NCBI RefSeq assembly: GCF_000374345.1
Contig: NZ_KB893980.1
Span: 1-38,166 of the forward strand
Length of the DNA stretch: 38,166 bases
Reading direction: 5' to 3'
Source of the DNA: Heyndrickxia acidiproducens DSM 23148
GTDB taxonomy: Bacteria; Bacillota; Bacilli; Bacillales; Bacillaceae_C
Shown here: piece after piece, positions 29,368 through 37,890 of the stretch
How positions within the stretch are numbered: the first letter of the stretch is position 1
How the letters are laid out: every line of letters begins with the position of its first letter
Program-made: the position numbers and the translations under genes
Notes under the pieces: generated by a model
What the model was told of the DNA's origin: nothing
What the model saw: only the letters and a program-made list of their open reading frames with translations
Databases searched by the model: none

Positions 29368-29455
29368 TACATTTTACGCAGTTAACAAATTTGTAAAACA
29401 CTAAGCGCATCCATAAACTTTACGGGAAACAAGCCGGCATCTCCCGCTTCTTTTG

Positions 29456-30085
29456 TTATTTTGTCCCGAATAGACGGTCGCCGGCATCCCCCAGGCCGGG
29501 AACAATATAACCCATTTCGTTCAGCTTTTCATCAATGGCCGCAACGTAAATGTCCACATCAGGATGGGCCTTTTGCACATTTTCCACGCCTTCCGGTGAG
29601 GCAATCAGGCACATGAATTTGATATTTTTCGCGCCTCTTTTCTTCAGCGACTCAATGGCATCCACAGCAGAACCGCCTGTTGCAAGCATTGGATCGACAA
29701 TAATAAAATCCCGTTCTTCCACATCGCTCGGAAGTTTTGCATAATATTCAACCGGCTTCAGCGTTTTTGGATCCCTGTATAACCCCACATGGCCGACTTT
29801 TGCCGCGGGGATCAGTTTCAGCACACCGTCAACCATGCCTAATCCCGCACGGAGAATCGGAACAATCCCGATTTTTTTGCCGGTCAGGGTTTTGGATTTT
29901 GCCTTGCTTACAGGGGTTTCAATTTCAATTTCTTCAAGCGGCATGTCCCTTGTAATTTCAAACGCCATGAGGGTGGCTACTTCATCCACAAGCTCGCGGA
30001 AATCTTTGGTCCCTGTATGCTTGTCCCGGATATACGTTAATTTGTGCTGGATCAGCGGATGGTCAATCACATGTACAATACTCAA
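29456..30085 (-). CDS. upp: Uracil phosphoribosyltransferase
   Basis: A 209-residue cytoplasmic salvage enzyme forming UMP from uracil and PRPP. The PRPP-binding motif [11 protein letters not shown] (near 130) and the C-terminal uracil-binding [16 protein letters not shown] are intact. TTG start behind AAGGAG. Located between glyA and the atp operon, as in B. subtilis. Confidence 0.96.
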   Translation of the reverse strand: MSIVHVIDHPLIQHKLTYIRDKHTGTKDFRELVDEVATLMAFEITRDMPLEEIEIETPVSKAKSKTLTGKKIGIVPILRAGLGMVDGVLKLIPAAKVGHVGLYRDPKTLKPVEYYAKLPSDVEERDFIIVDPMLATGGSAVDAIESLKKRGAKNIKFMCLIASPEGVENVQKAHPDVDIYVAAIDEKLNEMGYIVPGLGDAGDRLFGTK

Positions 30086-30220
30086 TCTTTTTCTCTCCTT
30101 TAATGGTTTTCAAAAAACACATGGCAAAAAACTCGTTCACCTCCAACCATTTTACACGAAAAAAGAACCCAATCTCAACACAAGCAGCAATAAAATCTAA
30201 GATAGGGTTAATAAAGATGA

Positions 30221-30257
30221 CCTGCCCGCTGCGGCGGCCTGCATATGCCGCAGCAGG
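30221..30257 (-). terminator. GC-rich hairpin after glyA
   Basis: GCTGCGGC/GCCGCAGC stem, 11-base loop, flanked by CCTGC/GCAGG, ten bases past the glyA stop. The following bases are only moderately T-rich, so it may be a weak or leaky terminator before upp. Confidence 0.4.
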
Positions 30258-30267
30258 AACAGACTAT

Positions 30268-31512
30268 TTATTTTTGATCCGGATACAAAGGAAAACGATT
30301 TGTAAGTTGCTTAACCCGATTGGCGGCCTCTTTTAACACATCTTCCTCATCAGGGTGTTTTAAGGCAGATGCGATAATAGAGGCAACTTCATCCATTTCT
30401 TCAAGCCCGAATCCTCTCGTTGTCACAGCCGGTGTACCGATCCTCAGCCCGCTGGTAATAAAAGGGCTTTCCGGATCATACGGAATTGTATTTTTGTTTG
30501 CAGTAATTCCAATATCGTCCAGTACCTTTTCCGCCTTTTTGCCTGTAATGGATAAGGAACGCAAATCAATTAGGACAAGATGGTTATCTGTGCCGCCGGA
30601 TACAAGCGTCACCCCTTCCTTTTGCAGGCTTTCGGCAAGACGTTTTGCATTGTCGACAATTTTCTGCGAATAAACTTTGAAATCATCCTGCAGTGCTTCG
30701 CCGAATGCAACCGCTTTGGCTGCAATGACATGCATGAGCGGTCCGCCCTGTATACCCGGGAAGATAGACTTGTCCAGTTTCTTTGCAAATTTTTCTTTGC
30801 ATAAAATCATGCCGCCGCGCGGGCCCCGCAATGTTTTATGGGTCGTTGTCGTCACAAAATCAGCATATGGAACCGGGCTTGGATGGAGGCCTGCTGCAAC
30901 AAGGCCTGCAATATGGGCCATGTCCACCATTAGATAAGCGCCCACTTCATCTGCAATTTCCCGGAACCTTTTAAAATCAATGGTACGGGGGTACGCACTT
31001 GCACCTGCAACAATCAATTTCGGCTTATGTAAACGGGCTTTTTCCAAAACATCATCGTAATCAATATACTGGGTATCTTTATCAACGCCGTACTCTACAA
31101 AATGATACTGGACCCCGCTGAAGTTTACCGGGCTGCCGTGCGTTAAATGGCCGCCGTGGGATAGATTCATGCCCAGCACTGTATCGCCGTGTTCAAGGAT
31201 TGTAAAATAGACTGCCATATTGGCCTGTGCACCGGAATGGGGCTGCACATTCACATGTTCGGCGCCAAAAATTTGTTTGGCCCGGTCGCGTGCAAGGTTT
31301 TCCACAATATCGACATATTCGCAGCCGCCGTAGTACCGGTGTGCCGGGTAACCCTCTGCATATTTATTCGTCAGAACGGAACCTTGTGCTTCCATGACCG
31401 CTTCACTGACAAAGTTCTCACTGGCAATTAACTCGATTTTACTTCTCTGCCGGTTTAATTCCTGCTCGATTGCGCGATAGACTTCCTGATCTTGTTTTGC
31501 AATTTGACTCAA
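30268..31512 (-). CDS. glyA: Serine hydroxymethyltransferase
   Basis: A 414-residue PLP enzyme converting serine and tetrahydrofolate to glycine and methylene-tetrahydrofolate. PLP lysine Lys226 lies in [15 protein letters not shown]; the substrate region [15 protein letters not shown] (31-45) is conserved. TTG start after AGGGGG. Family length. Confidence 0.97.
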   Translation of the reverse strand: MSQIAKQDQEVYRAIEQELNRQRSKIELIASENFVSEAVMEAQGSVLTNKYAEGYPAHRYYGGCEYVDIVENLARDRAKQIFGAEHVNVQPHSGAQANMAVYFTILEHGDTVLGMNLSHGGHLTHGSPVNFSGVQYHFVEYGVDKDTQYIDYDDVLEKARLHKPKLIVAGASAYPRTIDFKRFREIADEVGAYLMVDMAHIAGLVAAGLHPSPVPYADFVTTTTHKTLRGPRGGMILCKEKFAKKLDKSIFPGIQGGPLMHVIAAKAVAFGEALQDDFKVYSQKIVDNAKRLAESLQKEGVTLVSGGTDNHLVLIDLRSLSITGKKAEKVLDDIGITANKNTIPYDPESPFITSGLRIGTPAVTTRGFGLEEMDEVASIIASALKHPDEEDVLKEAANRVKQLTNRFPLYPDQK

Positions 31513-31617
31513 TTTGGGACCCCCTACGCCATTGTATTCATATTCTTTTTTATTTTACCATATTTTTTGAAAGGATTTGATCTTTTTTCTGCTGCTTTTT
31601 GCCTGCCATAAAAAGGC

Positions 31618-31648
31618 AGCCCGGCCCGCACATTGCGCGAGCCGGGCT
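31618..31648 (-). terminator. Terminator after ywlG
   Basis: AGCCCGGC/GCCGGGCT stem with an inner GCGC-rich loop, then GCC and TTTTT on the minus strand. It lies 31 bases past the ywlG stop, so glyA probably has its own promoter. Confidence 0.7.
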
Positions 31649-31679
31649 TAAATGCCGTTTTCTGATGAAATAAAAATAT

Positions 31680-32243
31680 TTACTCACAATTTGTTTCTTC
31701 ATATCTTGCCCGCACACCGCCAATGAGCTTCGGGCGTGTTGCGGCCAGTGTAACATGTGCGGAACCAAGCTGGTTTTCGGAAACACGGACAGGTACGGCA
31801 ACATGTTTTAAATGCATGCCGATAAACGTATCCCCGATATCCATGCCGGCATCCGCCTGAATAAATTCCACAACAACAGGATCTTCCATATGCCGGTAGG
31901 ACCAGGCAGCCATGGCGCCCCCTGCATGGCGGACAGGTACGACAGCCACTTCCTCCCAGCCTTTTGCAGCTGCGAGCGAACGGTCAACGACAAGCGCCCG
32001 GTTCAGATGTTCGCAGCATTGGAATGCAAAGTGGATGCCCATTTGCTGTGCATACTTTTGGACAATGTTAAAAATCATTTCTGCAATATCCAACGCTCCT
32101 GCTGTTCCAATTTTTTTACCGATGACTTCAGAAGTGGAACAGCCGATCACAAAAACCTGCCCTTTTTTCATTGGCACCTGCTGAAAAAACTCATCTAACA
32201 TATGGCGGAACTGCTTGCTCCAAAGATCGATATCTGCTTCCAA
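31680..32243 (-). CDS. ywlG: TIGR01440/DUF436 family protein YwlG
   Basis: A 187-residue soluble protein of the YwlG family; function unknown. Conserved features include [20 protein letters not shown] (31-50) and [17 protein letters not shown], with neighbouring cysteines that could bind metal or be redox active (inference). TTG start with AGAGGTG upstream; 18 bases after rpiB. Same neighbours as in B. subtilis. Confidence 0.9.
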   Translation of the reverse strand: MEADIDLWSKQFRHMLDEFFQQVPMKKGQVFVIGCSTSEVIGKKIGTAGALDIAEMIFNIVQKYAQQMGIHFAFQCCEHLNRALVVDRSLAAAKGWEEVAVVPVRHAGGAMAAWSYRHMEDPVVVEFIQADAGMDIGDTFIGMHLKHVAVPVRVSENQLGSAHVTLAATRPKLIGGVRARYEETNCE

Positions 32244-32261
32244 TACCTGACACCTCTATTA

Positions 32262-32714
32262 TCATTTTAACGCATGATTTTCTTCATAATGGGAGATCTT
32301 ATCGAGCCTGCGTGCATGGCGCCCGCCTTCATATTCTGTCCCAAGCCATGTTTTGACAATCTCACAGGCAAGCCCGGCGCCAATGACTCTTTCCCCCATT
32401 GCCAGCACATTGCTGTCATTGTGCTCTCTTGTTGCACGGGCACTGAAAACGTCATGAACAAGCGCACAGCGGACACCCTTTACTTTATTGGCTGAGATGC
32501 ACATCCCGATCCCTGTGCCACAGATTAAAATGCCACGGTCAAATTCGCCGCCGGCAACCTTTTCAGCAACCGGCAAAGCATAATCCGGATAGTCTACAGA
32601 AGTTTCGCAGTTACAGCCAAAATCCTCATAGTCGATTCCTATTTCATTCAACAATCCGGCTATTTCCTTCCGGAGATGAATGCCTCCATGATCTGAAGCC
32701 AATGCGACTTTCAT
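32262..32714 (-). CDS. rpiB: Ribose-5-phosphate isomerase B
   Basis: A 150-residue RpiB/LacAB-family isomerase interconverting ribose 5-phosphate and ribulose 5-phosphate (pentose phosphate pathway). MKVALASDHGG N-terminus, catalytic Cys65 in LICGTGIGMCISANK, His87 in VHDVFSARATREHNDSN and His98. The frame is open 12 codons further, but ATG 32714 follows GAGGGGGG and gives the family start. Orthologue of B. subtilis ywlF. Confidence 0.94.
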   Translation of the reverse strand: MKVALASDHGGIHLRKEIAGLLNEIGIDYEDFGCNCETSVDYPDYALPVAEKVAGGEFDRGILICGTGIGMCISANKVKGVRCALVHDVFSARATREHNDSNVLAMGERVIGAGLACEIVKTWLGTEYEGGRHARRLDKISHYEENHALK

Positions 32715-32845
32715 ACTTTTCCCCCCTCGTTTTTGGATCAAACAAAACAACAGCTTGAAAACGGTACCTGCTGCCCTTTCTATTATTGTGGCACAGGATA
32801 CAGAAAAAGCAATGGAACAAGCATAGAATCAAGGTTGAAATTTTT

Positions 32846-34135
32846 TCAGCCAATTTGAAAATGGCCGATATTTCCTTTTAATTTCTCCGCATCCTGTTCC
32901 AGTTGCAACACCAGGTTTTCGATGGCCTGCATGCCTTTTGTCTGCTCATTCGTATAAGCCGTCACCTCTTTGGCGCCGGCAGAAGTTTCCTCAGCAATGG
33001 CCGCTACCTCCTGAGACTGCTCGGATGCCTCATGTATGGCAGCCATTTGTTTTTTTGCCAGAGATGCGATATTTGTAACAGTATCGGCCACGAGTTGGAT
33101 TGTCTCTGTCATATGACCCATTTCATGATCGGCCTGGTTTCCTTTATCCGTTTCATCGTTTGCTTTCCGCACTTGATTGGTGATTTGCCCGACTACACTT
33201 TCCACTTCTTGCTCGATATGCTGAATAAGCCCGGTAATGCCCTGCACAGCCTGGGCGCTTTCATCCGCAAGCTTTCTGACTTCCTCAGCCACAACCGCAA
33301 ATCCCCTCCCGTGTTCACCGGCCCGCGCTGCTTCAATTGAGGCGTTTAAGGCAAGCAGATTGGTTTGGGCAGCCACTTCGCCGACGAATGAGATAATATT
33401 TCTGACTTGTTTTGTGTCCTCTTCCAGCCGGCGGACAGCTTGTAAAGACGCTTCATTTTCCATTGCCATTTGCTTTATACCGGCAACCAGGGATTTGAGC
33501 ACTTCTTTTCCTGTATTTACTTCTTTAATCATTCGATCTGATGAGCGCTTGCAGGTGTTCGCTTTCTCCTCCACTTGCCCGGCCATTTGATAAATATCCT
33601 GAACCAGATCTGCTGCCGTTTGAGTTGACGCCGCCGATTGGTCCGCGCCGGCTGAGATTTCGCCAATCGTTTCATTAATCATGGCTGCCTGGCTTGTTGC
33701 CTGCGAGGTCTTTTGGGAGATCTCCAATACCTTCTTTTTTGTATGCGTTACATTTCCATTAATTTGTGCAACCATCTCCCGCAAATTATAGAGCATCTGG
33801 TTAAAAGCCGTGGCAAGTGACTGGATTTCATCATTTGTTCCCGGAACCGGGACTTCGTTTTGTAAATTTCCATGACTTGCTTTAATGGCGGCATTCTCCA
33901 ATTTACGGAGCGGCTTTACGGCGAAGCGGGCCATGAAATAGCTTAAAATTCCGGACCAGATGATACCAAGTGCAAGCGTTAAAGTGATAAACCAGGATTG
34001 GCTGATCATCTTTGAAAAAAACGGATAGACAATATAAATAAAAACGCCGCTTGTTGTATATGTAATAAAAGACAATATCGTAACAAATAAAACAATTTTC
34101 CCTGCAAGACTCAATTTATATTTTGGTTTTTCCAC
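32846..34135 (-). CDS. Methyl-accepting chemotaxis protein lacking an extracellular sensor domain
   Basis: A 429-residue chemoreceptor. TM1 about 13-36 and TM2 about 48-68 are separated by only about 11 residues, so there is no extracellular ligand-binding domain. A HAMP domain follows at about 70-123, then the methyl-accepting coiled coil with the conserved tip [20 protein letters not shown] and [19 protein letters not shown]. It may sense membrane state, or signal through partners; this is inference. GTG start after AGGGGAG. Placed between ywlE and rpiB, an insertion relative to B. subtilis order, 12 bases after ywlE ends, so likely co-transcribed with it. Confidence 0.92.
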   Translation of the reverse strand: MEKPKYKLSLAGKIVLFVTILSFITYTTSGVFIYIVYPFFSKMISQSWFITLTLALGIIWSGILSYFMARFAVKPLRKLENAAIKASHGNLQNEVPVPGTNDEIQSLATAFNQMLYNLREMVAQINGNVTHTKKKVLEISQKTSQATSQAAMINETIGEISAGADQSAASTQTAADLVQDIYQMAGQVEEKANTCKRSSDRMIKEVNTGKEVLKSLVAGIKQMAMENEASLQAVRRLEEDTKQVRNIISFVGEVAAQTNLLALNASIEAARAGEHGRGFAVVAEEVRKLADESAQAVQGITGLIQHIEQEVESVVGQITNQVRKANDETDKGNQADHEMGHMTETIQLVADTVTNIASLAKKQMAAIHEASEQSQEVAAIAEETSAGAKEVTAYTNEQTKGMQAIENLVLQLEQDAEKLKGNIGHFQIG

Positions 34136-34147
34136 ACCTTTTCTCCC

Positions 34148-34588
34148 CTAGTTGTTCTGCCATATTTTTTTCACTAAACGATTGATTAAACGGTTTAACT
34201 CCAGAAAAGTGTCCCGGTAAGCTTGCAGGCTCCCGCCGTACGGGTCTGCTACGTCCCCGCGCGCCCCTTCCGCAAACTCTTTCAATGAAAACGTTTTATT
34301 TGCAGCCCTCGGAAAAGTATGTTTGACTGCTTCCCTGTGGCTGCTTGTCATTGTAAAAATATAATCCGCCCAGTCTGCAAGTTCTTCCGACATCCTCCTT
34401 GCACTGTGGGTGAATTCAACTTGCTGTTCTTTCAGCACCTGGCATGCATGCGGTGACGCACTGCTTCCCTCCATTGCAAATAAACCGGCGGATTTTACTT
34501 CGATCCCTTCCAGATGTTTGTTCTGAAGGATTGCCGCCGCCATCGGACTTCTGCAGGTGTTTCCGGTACAAACAAAAAGTATGTTCAA
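34148..34588 (-). CDS. ywlE: Protein-arginine phosphatase YwlE (LMW-PTP fold)
   Basis: A 146-residue low-molecular-weight phosphatase. Active-site loop CTGNTCRS: Cys7, Thr11, Cys12, Arg13. Thr11 in this loop is the residue that confers phosphoarginine selectivity in B. subtilis YwlE, which opposes the arginine kinase McsB in stress protein control. General acid Asp115 is in VADPYGGS. TTG start after AGGGGG. Located just downstream of mntP. Confidence 0.93.
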   Translation of the reverse strand: MNILFVCTGNTCRSPMAAAILQNKHLEGIEVKSAGLFAMEGSSASPHACQVLKEQQVEFTHSARRMSEELADWADYIFTMTSSHREAVKHTFPRAANKTFSLKEFAEGARGDVADPYGGSLQAYRDTFLELNRLINRLVKKIWQNN

Positions 34589-34710
34589 TTTCCGGCCCCC
34601 TTTTTTCTGAGTATTTCCTTACTACTATTATAGTAAAAAAGGCCCCTTTTAGAAAGATGATGATGCTATTTTAATTACTCCTCAGCCTGCAGAAACCAAT
34701 TTCCATTAAA

Positions 34711-34762
34711 AAGCCTGTGTCCATCCCGCCTGTCTCTTTGGCTAAGGAATGGGCACAGGCTT
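34711..34762 (-). terminator. Terminator of mntP
   Basis: On the minus strand AAGCCTGTGCCCAT pairs with ATGGACACAGGCTT (one G-U pair) around an inner loop, then TTTTTA. It lies 16 bases past the mntP stop. Confidence 0.75.
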
Positions 34763-34778
34763 CCGGAACCTGCATTTT

Positions 34779-35330
34779 TTATACGGACAGAAGTAATTTC
34801 ACGCCAAATAGAATTAGAATGGTTCCGCCAAACACTTCGCCATAGATGCCCAGCCATCCTTGAAATTTCCGCCCGATCAATAAACCAAGCCAGGTTAATA
34901 ACATGGCGGCTGCTCCAAAGCAAATCAGTACAGCAGCTGTCCGGGCCCCAAATATGCCAAGGGACAGCCCGACGGAAAAACTGTCAAGGCTGACACTTAA
35001 GGCAAATAATAGCATCCCCCAGCCAACCAGGTTCATGACCTGCGCGGCATCTTTTTTAAAACTGAAAATGATCATTTGCAAACCCAATACGATCAACAGA
35101 ACGCCGCCAATATACTGGGCAACCATGCCAAACTTAAATGACAGGAATTGTCCGGCAATCATCCCGAAAAACGGCATAAAAACATGGAACAAACCGACTG
35201 TGACGCCTATGTAAAAAATATGTTTTAACCTCAGCCGCATCATGCCCATACCCAAACTGACCGAAAAAGCATCCATTCCAAGCGCCACTGCCATAATCCC
35301 TAATGTTATGATTTCTGCGATGATTGCCAT
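34779..35330 (-). CDS. mntP: Manganese efflux pump MntP
   Basis: A 183-residue membrane exporter with six helices in two repeats. Each repeat has the conserved aspartate helix: [14 protein letters not shown] (17-30) and [14 protein letters not shown] (near 112-125). Exports Mn(II). ATG start with GGGGGGAAGAGG directly upstream. A perfect 8-bp hairpin precedes the ribosome binding site; no yybP-ykoY riboswitch pattern was recognised. Confidence 0.93.
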   Translation of the reverse strand: MAIIAEIITLGIMAVALGMDAFSVSLGMGMMRLRLKHIFYIGVTVGLFHVFMPFFGMIAGQFLSFKFGMVAQYIGGVLLIVLGLQMIIFSFKKDAAQVMNLVGWGMLLFALSVSLDSFSVGLSLGIFGARTAAVLICFGAAAMLLTWLGLLIGRKFQGWLGIYGEVFGGTILILFGVKLLLSV

Positions 35331-35343
35331 CCCTCTTCCCCCC

Positions 35344-35377
35344 TTGGACGTACTAATCCAAGCTTATGCACGTCCAA
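35344..35377 (-). promoter_or_regulatory. Hairpin next to the mntP ribosome binding site
   Basis: TTGGACGT and ACGTCCAA flank an 18-base loop, ending right at the GGGGGG that starts the mntP ribosome binding site. It could affect mntP translation or be an operator dyad; no named regulator fits with certainty. Confidence 0.45.
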
Positions 35378-35406
35378 AACATTTTAGAATAGAAGAAAGC
35401 CAATCT

Positions 35407-35592
35407 CTACTGGGAGGTTTGGGAGTCTTTATGAATCGTCTTGGGATCGAAAGCCTGACTGCGTTCGGCTTGATCACGGTTCGAATGGCACTTTATTGTG
35501 CTTTGCTGCTTGCTTTTGCCTTTAGGACCCGCCCCTGTAACAATTTCTCTGCTGCTCCGCTTATTCCATCTTTTACGATTCTTCTTTTTCAA
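35407..35592 (-). CDS. Doubtful small hydrophilic ORF overlapping the end of ywlC
   Basis: TTG start, 61 codons, very basic and polar (KKKNRKRWNKRSSRE...), with GGAAG seven bases upstream. It overlaps the last 20 bases of ywlC in another frame and fills the gap to mntP, where B. subtilis has ywlB and ywlA. No family is recognised. Composition is compatible with a small regulatory or spore protein, or with chance. Confidence 0.25.
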   Translation of the reverse strand: MKKKNRKRWNKRSSREIVTGAGPKGKSKQQSTIKCHSNRDQAERSQAFDPKTIHKDSQTSQ

Positions 35593-36631
35593 ATAAATAC
35601 TTCCGGCCCGCCGCTTTGTCGAGGCGGTTCATAATGGCCTGCCCAATACCTTCACGCGGAAAAATTTCTGAAAAAATAACATCGACATCGATTTGATTAA
35701 ACGACCTTAATGCATCATATAAATGGTGCGCAACGGTCTCAAGCGAATCCCGCCTCCCGCATATCTCAACTGCATCAGCTTTAATGAAGCCCGCTGCTTC
35801 TTCCGTCACAATGGCGCCGACACGCTGTCCTTTTTTTCGTCTCTCATCTATTAAATGCTGCATATATGTGATACTGCCATCCACTAAATAAACAGGGGCA
35901 TCCGGTGCATAGTGCGTATACTTCATCCCCGGTGCTTTCGGGCGCGCCCGGTCTGAAGATTGCAGGCCGGGATCGATGACTACTTTTCCGATCACTTTCT
36001 CGAGCTGCTCTTTCGTTACACCACCCGGGCGCAAAATAACAGGGACTTCAACCGTGCAGTCGAGTACTGTCGACTCCACCCCTACACCGGTTTGCCCGCC
36101 GTCGATAATGCCGGCTATCCGGCCGTCCAAATCTTCACGAACATGGGCAGCAGTCGTCGGGCTTGGTTTTCCGGAACTGTTTGCGCTAGGTGCTGCAATT
36201 GGCAGATTGGCCTTTCGAATGAGATCCAGGGCCACGGGGTGCGAGGGCATGCGAATTCCAACTGTATCCAAACCGGCCGTCACTTTTTGAGATAATTGGC
36301 CCGGTTTAACATGAAGGAGAATTGTAAGCGGCCCCGGCCAAAATGTTTTCATCAATAATCGGGCCGAATCAGGGATATCAGCAACCAGGTTTTCCAATTG
36401 TTTAAATTCCGCAATGTGGACAATTAAGGGATTATCGCCCGGCCTGCCTTTCGCTTTGTATATTTTTTCTACAGCTTCATCATTTGTTGCATCCGCTCCC
36501 AAACCATAAACTGTTTCAGTCGGAAATGCGACCACTTCATGCTGCCGCAGCAATTGTGCAGCTTCCCCAAGTTGTGGATAAGCACCATGATTCTCCACAG
36601 ATTTATCCACAGACCAATACTTTGTGTCCAT
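35573..36631 (-). CDS. ywlC: L-threonylcarbamoyladenylate synthase (Sua5/YwlC)
   Basis: A 352-residue cytoplasmic enzyme that makes threonylcarbamoyl-AMP for the t6A modification of tRNAs reading ANN codons. YrdC domain about 20-215 with VVAFPTETVYGLGADA, KIYKAKGRPGDNPLIVHI and PSANSSGKPSPTTAAHV; Sua5 C-terminal domain about 225-345 with GMKYTHYAPDAPVYLVDG. ATG 36631 is preferred over 36649 because GAAGGGTGA precedes it. Its first codons contain DnaA boxes (36573-36611), part of a larger cluster. Confidence 0.94.
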   Translation of the reverse strand: MDTKYWSVDKSVENHGAYPQLGEAAQLLRQHEVVAFPTETVYGLGADATNDEAVEKIYKAKGRPGDNPLIVHIAEFKQLENLVADIPDSARLLMKTFWPGPLTILLHVKPGQLSQKVTAGLDTVGIRMPSHPVALDLIRKANLPIAAPSANSSGKPSPTTAAHVREDLDGRIAGIIDGGQTGVGVESTVLDCTVEVPVILRPGGVTKEQLEKVIGKVVIDPGLQSSDRARPKAPGMKYTHYAPDAPVYLVDGSITYMQHLIDERRKKGQRVGAIVTEEAAGFIKADAVEICGRRDSLETVAHHLYDALRSFNQIDVDVIFSEIFPREGIGQAIMNRLDKAAGRKYLFEKEES

Positions 36632-36835
36632 TTTTTCACCCTTCTCCATCTTGTTTGATCTTTTTCCTTTACTTATTTATTTATCAACCTTTTCACAGCA
36701 TGTTTTCTGACGGCAGGGAAAAAGTTGAAAAATGAAACAAATATTGTCCACAAGTTGTGGACAATACCCGCATTTCTGTTGATAACTTATGCAAAATTGT
36801 ATCCGTTCTCTTTACTTATCCACTGTTGTGGGTAA
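36573..36835. promoter_or_regulatory. DnaA-box cluster at ywlC
   Basis: Seven TTATCCACA-like sites in 263 bases: exact at 36573-36581 (minus) and 36603-36611 (plus); one mismatch at 36591-36599, 36744-36752 (plus), 36756-36764 (minus), 36816-36824 (plus) and 36827-36835 (minus). The two middle ones form a perfect 11-bp palindrome around G36754. B. subtilis has a DnaA-bound cluster at ywlC outside oriC, so this is probably the orthologous site, affecting ywlC expression and DnaA availability. Confidence 0.8.
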
Positions 36836-36839
36836 GTAA

Positions 36840-37697
36840 TTAAAACCATTTTTTAAAAATCTCTGCAACCAGCAGTTTTTTCTCAACTTTGTCGGTTTCT
36901 TCTTTCACATAGACAGGGCTGGCGCCTGCATTTGCCTCTGCGGATTCCTCTTTTTTATGCTGATCGCTGTCTTCGTTTTTTTCTGCTGCTTGTACCTTCT
37001 GAACATCCGGCTGTTTTGGTTCCGCCGTTTTTTCCGTTTTTTCCTGCGGCTGTATGTCTTGCTTTTTTTCCTCGTTCTTTTGCAATGTTTTTGGTTGTGT
37101 GTGGTTTTCTTCTGCCGTTTGTTTTTGCCTGGCCGGTTCTTCCGGTTCCGTTTTTTCTTTTTTTGTACTTCCCTCATCAAACCCGGCACTGACTGCAACC
37201 CCGTTTGAGAAATCCAGGAAGCAAAGCGGCGGATAGAGTACGCACCACCAGTTGGCTCCCTGCCCCTCTCCCAAGGTAATCAGGACGGCTTCATATTTGC
37301 CGGCAGGGTACAAATACTGTCCGTATAATTTTGTCGGGAAATTTACTTTTCCAAGCTCGACACGTACGGATTGATCTAAATGTTCTTCTGCAATCACCTT
37401 TTCGGCAATCCTTTTTATATCAGGCAAATGGGACTGGATGACCTTTTTTGCTTCTTCTTTTGAAGTCAGATCCTGTACCCATTTTGTAATGCTGGCGTTC
37501 ACTTCATCGCGGATTTTCCTTTTTACCGCCTGGTCTTCCGGTTTGTCGCTGTTTGCCAGAATCCTGAGGCGGATTGCATCTTTCGGAATAACAATTGTTT
37601 GGTCCGCAGCAGCTTCCTGTTGCGGTGCATACAGGCTAAGAATGGTGCCAATCGATAACATGATCAAATAAATAAGTCCCGTAAACTTTCTCCTCAT
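36840..37697 (-). CDS. spoIIR: Stage II sporulation protein R with long charged linker
   Basis: A 285-residue secreted signal made in the forespore, which triggers SpoIIGA to process pro-sigma-E in the mother cell. Signal sequence about 6-30. Core domain about 33-170 with IPKDAIRLRILANSDKPEDQ, FPTKLYGQYLYPAGKYEAVL and GANWWCVLYPPLCFLDFSNG, all conserved. Residues about 175-272 form a Lys/Glu/Gln/Pro-rich low-complexity linker, then the conserved short end VEKKLLVAEIFKKWF. The linker makes it some 60 residues longer than the B. subtilis protein. ATG start after GGGGAAG. No confident sigma-F promoter was found. Confidence 0.94.
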   Translation of the reverse strand: MRRKFTGLIYLIMLSIGTILSLYAPQQEAAADQTIVIPKDAIRLRILANSDKPEDQAVKRKIRDEVNASITKWVQDLTSKEEAKKVIQSHLPDIKRIAEKVIAEEHLDQSVRVELGKVNFPTKLYGQYLYPAGKYEAVLITLGEGQGANWWCVLYPPLCFLDFSNGVAVSAGFDEGSTKKEKTEPEEPARQKQTAEENHTQPKTLQKNEEKKQDIQPQEKTEKTAEPKQPDVQKVQAAEKNEDSDQHKKEESAEANAGASPVYVKEETDKVEKKLLVAEIFKKWF

Positions 37698-37864
37698 TTT
37701 CTTCCCCGTCCCTTCGTATCAACATTGTGGACAAGAAAATGAGATTCTAAACTAGTAAACTGCAAAAAATAAAAAGCGAAAGTATTCAAAGCCGCTGCAT
37801 ACCCCAATTAAACAGCATTGGGTTCAACATCTTCTAAATCTTTCCAAACCGATAAAACCACATC
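37698..37864. other. Upstream region of spoIIR
   Basis: Non-coding. A DnaA-like TGTGGACAA lies at 37726-37734. It should contain the spoIIR promoter, but I see no convincing sigma-F -10 element. Confidence 0.35.
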
Positions 37865-37888
37865 GTTTAATCAATCGTTTGATTAAAC
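37865..37888. promoter_or_regulatory. Operator-like palindrome
   Basis: GTTTAATCAA, centre TCGT, TTGATTAAAC: a perfect 10-bp inverted repeat with the size typical of TetR-type operators. No regulator gene is in view. It sits three bases before the tandem array. Confidence 0.45.
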
Positions 37889-37890
37889 TT

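Larger units (their letters stand above)
28801..29455 (-). other. Leader and promoter region of the atp operon
   Basis: 655 bases without a supported gene. Two promoter candidates are listed separately. Nearer the operon, TGCAGTTA/TAACTGCA with a 5-base loop (28872-28892) forms a perfect 8-bp stem in the leader. Only frames of about 15-21 codons are present, without ribosome binding sites. A long, structured 5' leader is the simplest reading. Confidence 0.5.

Noticed and set aside
34172..34200. Sequence resembling the 37865 palindrome inside ywlE
   Set aside because: Explained by coding for NRLINRLVK near the YwlE C-terminus and not a perfect dyad.
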